A program made the position numbers and the translations under genes. The notes under the pieces were generated by a model, which saw only the letters and a program-made list of their open reading frames with translations, did not search any database and had not been told where the DNA came from. From assembly GCF_938030785.1 (NCBI RefSeq), contig NZ_CALHIK010000134.1, positions 1 through 55,974 on the forward strand: a stretch of DNA of 55,974 nucleotides. Direction: 5' to 3'. Below, piece by piece: positions 33,852-40,685 of this stretch. The first letter of the stretch is position 1; the number at the start of each line of letters is the position of its first letter. This DNA is from an uncultured Campylobacter sp. Lineage in GTDB: Bacteria > Campylobacterota > Campylobacteria > Campylobacterales > Campylobacteraceae.

Positions 33852-35321
33852 TCATTTTTTCACTCCTTGAGATTTGTCTATCTTATCTTGTAGATTTTTT
33901 ACATATTCATTGAAAAGCATCTGATTGCCGTTATATTTAATCATTAACTTATTGCGGCTCTTGCTATTTAAAACTAAGTTATATTTTTCTGCAAAATTAA
34001 GGTATGCTATAGCTGCTTTTGTGTCAGGAAATGTGACATTTCTATCTCTAAACCGAGCTCTTAAACTATCAAATTCTTTTTCGGTTTTTATATCCTCTTC
34101 TTTCAAATTCGTTAATTTCTCATCGCCGCAATATCTGCCATACTCTCTTACGGCGGTATCGTAATAATTGAGTATTATCGGATCGGGCGTGATTTGAATG
34201 CTTTTTTCAGGTTTCGGGTCGCCAAACGGGAAATTCTTGCGTTCCTCTTCGTGCTGTTTTGCTACCCTTTCATTTATCGCGGTTCCATATCCGCCTAAAA
34301 TTTTCTCTCCTTTTCGATAATCTCTCATATGAAATATATAAACCCATTTCTTGCCTAAGCTATCCAGATAATACGTAATGCAGTGTTCGTAAGCGAGATC
34401 CAATTCCTCCTGCGTAGGCTGCCCTATTACATTATATTTCAATAAAATATCTAATACAGGCTCATAGTTAGGAGTTGAATTTAAAAGAATATAATACGAC
34501 CTTGGCAAAATAGAATTTTTAGCATCACTTACAATATATATGTAATCGTACTTCTGATCACTCAATTGGGGCTTATATCCGTGATCTAAGATTATTTCTA
34601 TCATTTTTGAAAAACCATTTGTAATCAAATAATATAAGGGGTCAATATCTCCTTTGGGTCCAGTTCTAAAAACGCAAGCATCCTTATCCAATTTTATATA
34701 AGCCTTGCCATTGTCGACTAAAATCGGGCTACTGGTTTTATATATTGGACAGTCCAAATACCACTGCACCGCCTTCACCTCTTCAAATTTAACCCCGTTA
34801 TCTAGTAATAGTTTTGCCGTTTTGGTGGAGTTGTTTTCTATCGCATAGGCTAGCGGACTAAGTTTATATCTGTCCTTATGCCTCATATCCGCCCCTAGCT
34901 TTATAAGCTCTTTAGCGGTATTTTCATCGTCGTAAAACGCGCTATAAATAAGCGGGCTAGTGCCTGCATGCATCTGTAAATTTACGCTTAGATTATTGTC
35001 TTTTAAGAAGCTTAAAACGCCGTTAGTATCTTTAGCCTTTAGCATAAGCCGAAGCTTTTTTAAAGTAGCGTTTTCTTCCCAATGAGAATTCGTATATTCC
35101 GCCTCATCATCAATATCCCAGTAGCGAAACGCAAAGCTATCGACCTCTTCTTGGCTTACGTATTTGCTAAGACCTGGCACTTTGGAAACATTAGTATCGG
35201 CAGTAACGGTAAAATGGGTTTGTTTACGCTCCGTAAGACCCGATCTTTCGGCTAGCAGATACAGCGCGCATACGACTACAGCGCAGATAGCATAAATAAA
35301 CCGAAGTTTAAAGCTTTTCAA
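33852..35321 (-). CDS. Ankyrin-repeat protein with an N-terminal membrane anchor
   Basis: 489 residues from a TTG at 35321, chosen because AGGAGG stands six bases upstream; a TTG 21 bases earlier would place that site inside the gene. One membrane segment (about 6-24) precedes a periplasmic part with ankyrin-like repeats around residues 95-190 (S-P-L-I-Y-S-A, A-K-E-L-I-K-L-G-A-D, S-P-L-A-Y-A-I, T-A-K-L-L-L-D-N-G) and another near 225-255. The C-terminal half is charged and unassigned. It is AT-rich compared with both neighbours, which suggests acquired DNA. It probably binds a protein partner; no catalytic motif is seen. Confidence 0.7.
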   Translation of the reverse strand: MKSFKLRFIYAICAVVVCALYLLAERSGLTERKQTHFTVTADTNVSKVPGLSKYVSQEEVDSFAFRYWDIDDEAEYTNSHWEENATLKKLRLMLKAKDTNGVLSFLKDNNLSVNLQMHAGTSPLIYSAFYDDENTAKELIKLGADMRHKDRYKLSPLAYAIENNSTKTAKLLLDNGVKFEEVKAVQWYLDCPIYKTSSPILVDNGKAYIKLDKDACVFRTGPKGDIDPLYYLITNGFSKMIEIILDHGYKPQLSDQKYDYIYIVSDAKNSILPRSYYILLNSTPNYEPVLDILLKYNVIGQPTQEELDLAYEHCITYYLDSLGKKWVYIFHMRDYRKGEKILGGYGTAINERVAKQHEEERKNFPFGDPKPEKSIQITPDPIILNYYDTAVREYGRYCGDEKLTNLKEEDIKTEKEFDSLRARFRDRNVTFPDTKAAIAYLNFAEKYNLVLNSKSRNKLMIKYNGNQMLFNEYVKNLQDKIDKSQGVKK

Positions 35322-35368
35322 AATTTCCCTCCTCTTTAACAAAACGTCATTTTGCTATTTTGGAGCGC

Positions 35369-35374
35369 ATTATA
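35369..35374 (-). promoter_or_regulatory. -10 box for the ankyrin protein gene
   Basis: Minus-strand TATAAT within GCTATAATG, about 48 bases upstream of the TTG start at 35321; the leader contains the AGGAGG site. Confidence 0.55.
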
Positions 35375-35500
35375 GCCCAGATTAAATTAAATCGAAATTT
35401 TACATGGCGGGCGGGTAAAATTTTATATAAATTTAGCCCGCAAGCCTTGAAATTTGAGCAAGTTTAGAAGATAAATGCGTATTTAGAATTTTAATTAGCT

Positions 35501-35911
35501 TTATTCTAGATCGCTCAAAAGATCCGCCAAGCTTACGCTTGATAAGGACTTTTTAAAATCATTCTGAATACGAGCAAATCGCGGCGCGAGTACCGCCTCG
35601 ATCTTGCCGCCCACGGGGCAGGCGCGCGGCGAGCCTTTGTGCAGGCGAAACATCGCGTCCTCCTCGCTCACCGCCTCGTAAATGTCTAAAAGCGTGATGA
35701 GCCGCACGTCGCGAGCTAGCGTGATGCCGCCCACGCCCGCGGTCGTGAGCACCAAGTCCGCGTTTTTTAGCTGCGAGATTAGCTTGCGCGCGATGGCGGG
35801 GTTTATCCCCGAGCTTGCGGCGACGAAATCGCCCGTGACCTTCTCCTCGCGAAAATACGCGACGCAAAGCATGATGTGAACGGCGAGTGAAAATTTGATA
35901 CCTATTTGCAT
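35501..35911 (-). CDS. Rrf2-family transcriptional regulator (YwnA-like)
   Basis: 136 residues. The winged-helix core reads F-S-L-A-V-H-I-M-L-C-V-A, I-N-P-A-I-A-R-K-L-I-S-Q-L and the wing G-G-I-T-L-A. A lone cysteine lies in R-A-C-P-V-G-G where cluster-binding members (IscR, NsrR) have three, so it resembles the cluster-free YwnA group that senses electrophiles or oxidants by thiol chemistry. In Bacillus subtilis ywnA adjoins ywnB; here a YwnB-like gene lies just upstream, which supports the assignment. It starts 21 bases after a terminator-like hairpin, leaving little room for its own promoter. It may act on the palindromes at 37065-37136. Confidence 0.85.
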   Translation of the reverse strand: MQIGIKFSLAVHIMLCVAYFREEKVTGDFVAASSGINPAIARKLISQLKNADLVLTTAGVGGITLARDVRLITLLDIYEAVSEEDAMFRLHKGSPRACPVGGKIEAVLAPRFARIQNDFKKSLSSVSLADLLSDLE

Positions 35912-35932
35912 AACCGGCCTTGATTTAAATTT

Positions 35933-35957
35933 AAAACCGCACGTTAGTTTCGTGCGG
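35933..35957 (-). terminator. Hairpin with T-run between the YwnB-like gene and the Rrf2 gene
   Basis: On the minus strand, CCGCACG / CGTGCGG (35951-35957 with 35937-35943) with a seven-base loop and a TTTT tail. The stem sequence resembles that of the torA terminator. It lies only about 20 bases ahead of the Rrf2 start codon. Confidence 0.6.
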
Positions 35958-35991
35958 CGTTATTTTAGCTAAATTATGCAAAATTTTAAGC

Positions 35992-36626
35992 TCACGCTCT
36001 CTCGCCGACGGCGGTAAAGCGCTTTTGCACGAAAGCGCCGTTTTTTAGCTCGTCTATGACCGCGAGCGCGAGGTCTGCGTAGCTGATGTAGCTCTCGTTT
36101 TTGGAGTTTAGTATTAGATTATCGCCGCCAAGGACATATTTGCCCGTGCGAGCGCCGTTTGCGTCATAGTCTCCGGCAGGCGAGACGTAGGTCCAGAGCA
36201 CATCGGTTCTGCCTTTTAGCTCAAAAAACGACTCCGCCGTAGCCCTTGCCACGCCCATATACTCAGGCGGGAAGTCAGACGTATCCATAGCCATAGTGCC
36301 TTTATCGTCCACATATAGCGTACCTGCGCCGCCGATGACTAGTAGCCTTGTTTTTGTACCGCTAAGCGCGTCTGCTAGGTGTTTTGCTACCTTTTTATGA
36401 AGCCCAAATGTTTCGGGCGTCATGCCGCAAATGCGCTAATAACGGCGTCAAAGCCTTCCAAATCGGCTTTGCTAAGCTCAAAAACGTCTTTATAAACGAC
36501 TTTTACGTCGCCATTTTTATACCCTTTGTTTCGCACGATAGCCGTTACGTCATGCCCTTGCTTTAGGGCTTCTTGCACCAAATTTGAACCTGATTTTCCG
36601 TTTGCTCCGATGATTGCTACTTTCAT
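35992..36626 (-). pseudogene. YwnB-like NAD(P)H-binding oxidoreductase split by a one-base deletion
   Basis: Two abutting frames: 36626-36420 (68 aa, Rossmann start M-K-V-A-I-I-G-A-N-G-K-S-G-S to F-D-A-V-I-S-A-F-A-A) and 36423-35992 (143 aa, M-T-P-E-T-F-G-L-H-K and on to L-L-V-I-G-G-A-G-T-L-Y-V and W-T-Y-V-S-P-A-G). Joined, they make about 211 residues, the full length of this atypical short-chain dehydrogenase family, where the junction usually reads S-A-F-x-A-W-T-P-E-T. Restoring one G (TGA-CG to TGG-ACG) would fuse them. The deletion creates an ATGA stop/start overlap, so both halves might still be translated. AAGGAG precedes the first ATG. The upstream cupin gene and downstream Rrf2 gene appear to be in the same operon. 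Confidence 0.75.
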
Positions 36627-36669
36627 TGTTTCTCCTTTAAATTTGATTTGTTTTTATTTCTGCGTAAAT

Positions 36670-37044
36670 TTACAGCCAGCTTGGCTTTACATCGTCGTTT
36701 ATCACGCCGTCGCCGTTAGTGTACTGCTCCAGGCTGCCGCGTTTGGTCTGGATACAGATAAACCTCATCCCCTGCGCGCCCGCCTTAAAGCACCTTTTGC
36801 CGTCCGGATCGATGCGGATCGCGTCGCCCTCGCTGACCGCCTTCTCCTCGCCGTCGATAAAAAGCGTGCCGCCGCCTTTTAGCACCAAGTAAAGCTCCTC
36901 GTTTTGCTTGTGCGAATGCACGAAAGGCACGCTCACGTTTGCGGGAAGCTCGTTGATAGAGAGCTCGCAGCCGCTTAAATTTAGAGCGTCTTTTAGCTCG
37001 ACTCTGGGTTCGTTTTTCGTTGAAAGGATCTTGTAGTTTGACAT
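36670..37044 (-). CDS. Small cupin-domain protein
   Basis: 124 residues, single cupin barrel. Metal-ligand pattern P-F-V-H-S-H-K-Q-N-E-E-L-Y, then G-G-G-T-L-F-I-D-G-E. The second-motif histidine seems absent (I see R-C-F-K-A-G-A-Q-G), so metal binding may be altered. Such proteins often act as isomerases, dioxygenases or sugar/quinone-related enzymes; the role here is unknown. AAGGAG precedes the ATG. First gene of the probable cupin-ywnB-rrf2 operon, directly downstream of two palindromic operators. Confidence 0.85.
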   Translation of the reverse strand: MSNYKILSTKNEPRVELKDALNLSGCELSINELPANVSVPFVHSHKQNEELYLVLKGGGTLFIDGEEKAVSEGDAIRIDPDGKRCFKAGAQGMRFICIQTKRGSLEQYTNGDGVINDDVKPSWL

Positions 37045-37064
37045 CTTCGTCTCCTTAGATTTTT

Positions 37065-37087
37065 GTTGTAATGCTATAACTTACAAC
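37065..37087. promoter_or_regulatory. Operator palindrome 1
   Basis: Perfect inverted repeat GTTGTAA-N9-TTACAAC, 21 bases upstream of the cupin start. It overlaps a TTATAG/TATAAC element that could be the promoter -10, so a bound protein would block transcription. Confidence 0.65.
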
Positions 37088-37099
37088 TGATGAACGAAG

Positions 37100-37105
37100 T
37101 ATAAT
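37100..37105 (+). promoter_or_regulatory. -10 box between the two operators
   Basis: TATAAT on the plus strand, placed exactly between the palindromes; it could drive the 44-codon frame at 37209. The minus strand of the same spot offers TATACT towards the cupin gene. Confidence 0.4.
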
Positions 37106-37113
37106 AAAATTTT

Positions 37114-37136
37114 GTTGTAATGTCAAGAGTTACAGC
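37114..37136. promoter_or_regulatory. Operator palindrome 2
   Basis: GTTGTAA-N9-TTACAGC, the same 7-9-7 layout as operator 1 with one base changed, 49 bases away. Two near-identical sites flanking the promoter suggest binding by one dimeric regulator, possibly the YwnA-like Rrf2 protein or an HxlR/MarR-type factor elsewhere. Confidence 0.6.
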
Positions 37137-37208
37137 AAAAATTTCGCAAAATTTAGTGCAAATTTTAAAATCAGCTAAAATCCGCGCGATTTTAAACAAA
37201 AGAATTTT

Positions 37209-37343
37209 ATGCAAAATAGCGCATTTAGAAGGCTTACGATCAGCCCCAGCGACACACCGAGGCTGATAGAGGAGTTTAGCAAGCTAAAAGACATCGGCAA
37301 GCGCGTAAACATCGAGCTAGAATGTAAAATAGATAAAATTTAG
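37209..37343 (+). CDS. Possible 44-residue small protein
   Basis: ATG to TAG frame with codon choice like that of local genes (AGC, CTA, GGC, CGC). The product is polar and helical, with R-R-L-T-I-S-P-S-D-T-P-R-L-I-E-E-F near its start. No clear ribosome site. It is divergent from the cupin operon and downstream of TATAAT at 37100. It could instead be the tail of a decayed regulator gene. Not recognised. Confidence 0.3.
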   Translation: MQNSAFRRLTISPSDTPRLIEEFSKLKDIGKRVNIELECKIDKI

Positions 37344-37357
37344 GCGCTTTTTTGAGG

Positions 37358-37363
37358 TATAAT
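37358..37363 (+). promoter_or_regulatory. -10 box for the CDF transporter gene
   Basis: TATAAT preceded by a T-run and G (extended -10 style), 33 bases upstream of the ATG at 37396. Confidence 0.6.
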
Positions 37364-37395
37364 GTATCTAAAATTTCCCGAAAAACGAGGTCAAA

Positions 37396-38346
37396 ATGCA
37401 CGAAAAACACGCCCATTGCGCGCATTCGCACACGTCAAACAAGGTCGTTTTGAGAAATTCCTTCCTTATAATCTCCGCTTTTATGCTGGTCGAGGTCGCG
37501 GGCGGCTTCGCGACGAACTCGCTCGCCCTGCTCTCAGACGCCGGGCATATGCTCTCAGACGCCGCAGCGCTCGGGCTTTCGCTATTTGCGTTTAAATTCG
37601 GCGAACGCAAGGGCAATCTGCAAAAGACCTTCGGCTATAGGCGGATCGAAATTTTAGCCGCGACGATAAACGCCGTCACACTCATAGTCATCGCTGTTTT
37701 TATCGTCATCGAGGCGGCGCGGCGCCTGCAAAACCCGCCCGAAGTAGCCACCGCGGGCATGCTCGCCATCAGCACGCTGGGTCTTGCCGTAAACATCGTC
37801 GTGGCGCTTTACATGCTGCGCGGTGGCGACGTGAGAGAAAACGTCAATATGCGCGGCGCCTACCTGCACGTGCTGGGCGACGCTGCGGGTTCGGTGGGCG
37901 CGATCGCGGCGGCTGTGCTGATGATGTGCTTTGGCTGGGGCTGGGCGGACGCGGCGGCTAGCCTGCTCGTGGCCGCGCTCATCGTAAAAAGCGGCTGGGG
38001 CGTGCTAAAAGAGAGCCTAAACATCCTGATGGAGGGCTCGCCAAAAAGCGTGAGCCTAGACGGGCTCGTCGCACAGATCAGAGGCGTGGACGGAGTGCTC
38101 TCGGTGCACGACCTGCACGTCTGGAGCATCACGAGCGGCGCAAATGCGCTAACGGCCCACATCGTAGTTAGCGGCGAGCTGAGCGTGCGCGAAGCGGAGC
38201 AGATCTTGCGCGAAATATCGCACGAAATGGAGCATCTGGGCATCACGCACACGACGCTACAGCTTGAAAGCAGTGAAAATGACTGCGCCGACGAGCTAAT
38301 CTGCGAAGTAAGATCAAGCGACGAGCACTTGGGGCATAGTCATTAA
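37396..38346 (+). CDS. Cation diffusion facilitator, CzcD/ZitB type
   Basis: 316 residues: His-rich N-terminus (H-E-K-H-A-H-C-A-H-S-H), six membrane helices and a C-terminal cytosolic domain ending in another His segment. The transport-site patterns are L-S-D-A-G-H-M-L-S-D and H-V-L-G-D-A-A-G-S (H-x-x-x-D), typical of zinc/cobalt/cadmium exporters that use the proton gradient. The GAGG site is good. Single gene with its own promoter; no metal regulator adjoins it, though the divergent operator region is near. Confidence 0.93.
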   Translation: MHEKHAHCAHSHTSNKVVLRNSFLIISAFMLVEVAGGFATNSLALLSDAGHMLSDAAALGLSLFAFKFGERKGNLQKTFGYRRIEILAATINAVTLIVIAVFIVIEAARRLQNPPEVATAGMLAISTLGLAVNIVVALYMLRGGDVRENVNMRGAYLHVLGDAAGSVGAIAAAVLMMCFGWGWADAAASLLVAALIVKSGWGVLKESLNILMEGSPKSVSLDGLVAQIRGVDGVLSVHDLHVWSITSGANALTAHIVVSGELSVREAEQILREISHEMEHLGITHTTLQLESSENDCADELICEVRSSDEHLGHSH

Positions 38347-38917
38347 ATTTTGGATTTGGAATTTTGCTTGATCTGAAATATAAAATTTGGCTTGATTTGG
38401 AATTTAAAATTTTGCTTGATCTGAAATTTTAAATTTTGCCCGCGCCGTGGAATTTCGGAATTTTAAAAATTTTACGCTCGTTGTAAAATTTTAAATCCTT
38501 TCGTATGGTGGAATTTTAAAATTTCGCCCCGCGGACGCCATTTAAAAATCAGGCGCTGTACGCGTAAAATAGTAGAATTTTACGCAGCAGGTCGCTGCAT
38601 CATTCAAAACGGCGCCTATACACGTTTGTGGAATTTTCAAATTTGACGAGAACGGCAGTCTAGCAATTGCGGCGAAATTTGGCAGAAACTTGGAATGGTT
38701 TAAATTAGCCAAACACTATCTATTCTAATAGCGCTAAAATGACGCACGCACGCCGCCTTTTAAATTTAGCCAAGCGATTCGCGCCAATAAATTTTAAAAT
38801 TCCGTGCCGCGAATTGAGCTGCAAATCGAGCTGCAAATTTAAACTACTCTCAAAATTTACCTAAATTTCACTCATTATTTTCCTACCGATTTGAGTCTGT
38901 TAAAAGCAAATTTGACG
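38347..38917. repeat. 570-bp gap with a short tandem repeat and AAATTT words
   Basis: No gene seen. Directly after the CDF stop, TTTTGCTTGATCTGAAAT or close variants occur three times (near 38364, 38390 and 38411), about 21-26 bases apart. The rest holds AAATTT/AATTTTAAA words in GC-rich filler. Confidence 0.5.
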
Positions 38918-38923
38918 TATAAT
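38918..38923 (+). promoter_or_regulatory. -10 box that fixes the start of the first small membrane gene
   Basis: TATAAT within ACGTATAATCTCGCGAAATT. It lies inside the longest open frame (from 38891), which therefore cannot all be translated from this promoter and supports the GTG at 38948. Confidence 0.65.
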
Positions 38924-38947
38924 CTCGCGAAATTTCAGGGAGCCAAG

Positions 38948-39526
38948 GTGCGCAAAAACATAAAATACCTAATTTACAAGTTCTTTTTGGGCAACGTCTT
39001 TTTGGCTATTTTTGTGATTTCATTTTACGTTGTTTCGTGGCATATTGAAAATATTTCAAATATCGATCTTATGAGCCTTTTGAAGGGATATTTTTTATTT
39101 CCGGGCGATATTCGCCTGCCTTTTACGACGGCGATTCTTGAGCTATTTGCCTTTTACATCAGTAGCAGTTTGAGCGATTTTTACGTCAAAGGGGTCGATC
39201 GTAAGCTAAATTTTATATTTTTCATCGCCTTTGCGACGATAGGAATTCTAGCGCTTACCGCCGTTACTTATATCATAGTATTCGGTTTTATGCTATTCGG
39301 TCTGGATCTGGATAAAAAATTAGTAGCGATATTATCCGCCGTGATATTATTCATAGGCACCTATTCCACGGCATTTTCATTTCGCAAAAGCGATTACGAG
39401 CTCGGTAAATTTTTACAAATCGTTAGTCTAAAAAGGCGCTGGAATGCCAACGAAACACTATCGTCTATTTTATTGCTTATAGGCGTAATAATATGGTTAA
39501 ACTTTATCGTTTTTGAATCTAAATAA
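38948..39526 (+). CDS. Hypothetical membrane protein, paralogue of the gene at 40128
   Basis: 192 residues from a GTG with AGGGAG upstream. Four or five membrane segments. The block K-L-N-F-I-F-F-I-A-F-A-T-I-G lies at about residues 86-99 and recurs in the gene at 40128. Not recognised as a named family. AT-rich compared with the flanking CDF and ribD genes. It has its own TATAAT box 25 bases upstream. Confidence 0.6.
   Translation: MRKNIKYLIYKFFLGNVFLAIFVISFYVVSWHIENISNIDLMSLLKGYFLFPGDIRLPFTTAILELFAFYISSSLSDFYVKGVDRKLNFIFFIAFATIGILALTAVTYIIVFGFMLFGLDLDKKLVAILSAVILFIGTYSTAFSFRKSDYELGKFLQIVSLKRRWNANETLSSILLLIGVIIWLNFIVFESK
39203..39243 (+). repeat. 41-bp exact repeat, copy 1
   Basis: Identical over 41 bases to 40362-40402, inside two paralogous membrane protein genes that are otherwise well diverged. 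Confidence 0.85.
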
Positions 39527-39646
39527 AGCTAAGCGCACCGTTTAAATTTCGTCCGTAAGCGTAAATTTCATAGGCGTAAATCGCCCGCACGGCGCGATGA
39601 AATTTTAAGCACGGAATACTTTTTATCAAAATTTAAACCTACGCAT

Positions 39647-39652
39647 TATAAT
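39647..39652 (+). promoter_or_regulatory. -10 box for the gene at 39682
   Basis: TATAAT 30 bases upstream of the ATG. Confidence 0.55.
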
Positions 39653-39681
39653 TACAGGAATTAAAAGGACGGCAATCGGTT

Positions 39682-40065
39682 ATGAAAAGAGATATATTAA
39701 TCGCGATTTTAGGCTTACTTTGCGTCTTTATAGATATTAATTACATAGGTTTTCTTATCGTATTAAATTTGATGGTAGTCTTGGTTTGCGCCGCTTTTCC
39801 TTTTATGAAAAAGAACTATATATTTTTTCTACTGCTTGTCGTAAATTTAGCTTTGTATTTTAACGCTATCGACACCCCTTTTGAAAAGCCCGAGCTTTGG
39901 ACTTATCATATACCGGCACTAGCAAATGCGACATACGGGTTAAGCGCCCTAATTTATGCTTCGGGATTTGTCGCTTTTGTTCCGCTTGCGGCATATATCT
40001 GTTTTTTATATTCGCTCTGTGTCGTTGCCTGCGGCATACGTGAGAAATTTCAAAGTTTACGCTAA
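39682..40065 (+). CDS. Hypothetical small membrane protein
   Basis: 127 residues, three or four hydrophobic helices (about 4-20, 24-42, 48-62 and 92-117). No recognisable family. AAAGGACGG lies upstream of the ATG at a long spacing. It sits between two paralogous membrane genes and shares their AT-rich composition, but not their conserved block. Confidence 0.55.
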   Translation: MKRDILIAILGLLCVFIDINYIGFLIVLNLMVVLVCAAFPFMKKNYIFFLLLVVNLALYFNAIDTPFEKPELWTYHIPALANATYGLSALIYASGFVAFVPLAAYICFLYSLCVVACGIREKFQSLR

Positions 40066-40097
40066 ATTTACGATTAAAATTTTAAGCCGTTGTTTCG

Positions 40098-40103
40098 TAT
40101 AAT
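40098..40103 (+). promoter_or_regulatory. -10 box for the gene at 40128
   Basis: TATAAT within TCGTATAATTTCGCAGAATT, closely matching the promoter of the paralogue at 38918. It lies 25 bases upstream of the ATG. Confidence 0.6.
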
Positions 40104-40127
40104 TTCGCAGAATTTTAAGGATTGCGT

Positions 40128-40682
40128 ATGAAAATATATTTCTACAAATTACTTCTGGGCATCTTACTGACGGGCATATTTTCATTCTCGCTCGGCTTTA
40201 CTTTATCGCACGTAAGCATCATATCGAATGCAGTTTTTGGCGCATCGCTATTACCCTACGCTTCCTTGGGCACCGAGGTCGTAAAAGCTATCCTAACGAT
40301 AATTTCAGCATTTTATATCGCTGATAAAATTATAGACTTTCGCATTTTAGGCATCGATTGCAAGCTAAATTTTATATTTTTCATCGCCTTTGCGACGATA
40401 GGCGTGATTATCGTTAGTCTGCTATCTTTATTTATGATCGTCGGCATAATGATATTAAATAAATCAGAAATTGCATTTGCGGCGATGTGTCTATCCCTCG
40501 GATCGATTTGGACCGCTTGGTTATTTCATATCAGCGGATACAGGCTCGGGGCTTTCTTGCAAAATTGCAGCCCAACGACAAAATCTACGGCAAGAAAATA
40601 CAACATAGACAAGGCGCTATTGGTCATTATAATAATAGTAGCGCTGCTGATTCTTATACCGATAATAGCGAAGCTTTTGTGA
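40128..40682 (+). CDS. Hypothetical membrane protein, paralogue of the gene at 38948
   Basis: 184 residues, four or five membrane helices. It shares K-L-N-F-I-F-F-I-A-F-A-T-I-G and flanking G-I-D with its paralogue, plus similar order of helices and a Y-R-L-G-A-F-L-Q / Y-E-L-G-K-F-L-Q segment. The start is the ATG with AAGGA six bases upstream. It converges with ribD, four bases away. Function unknown. Confidence 0.6.
   Translation: MKIYFYKLLLGILLTGIFSFSLGFTLSHVSIISNAVFGASLLPYASLGTEVVKAILTIISAFYIADKIIDFRILGIDCKLNFIFFIAFATIGVIIVSLLSLFMIVGIMILNKSEIAFAAMCLSLGSIWTAWLFHISGYRLGAFLQNCSPTTKSTARKYNIDKALLVIIIIVALLILIPIIAKLL
40362..40402 (+). repeat. 41-bp exact repeat, copy 2
   Basis: Partner of 39203-39243; encodes the shared hydrophobic block. 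Confidence 0.85.
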
Positions 40683-40685
40683 TTT

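Noticed and set aside
35408..35443. GCGGGC / GCCCGC inverted repeat downstream of the Rrf2 gene as a terminator
   Set aside because: The loop is long (about 23 bases) and there is no T-run on the minus strand.
37065..37136. Palindromes considered as transposon inverted ends or a Rho-independent terminator
   Set aside because: Both are 7-9-7 operators of the same orientation-independent form, without T-runs, target duplications or a transposase.
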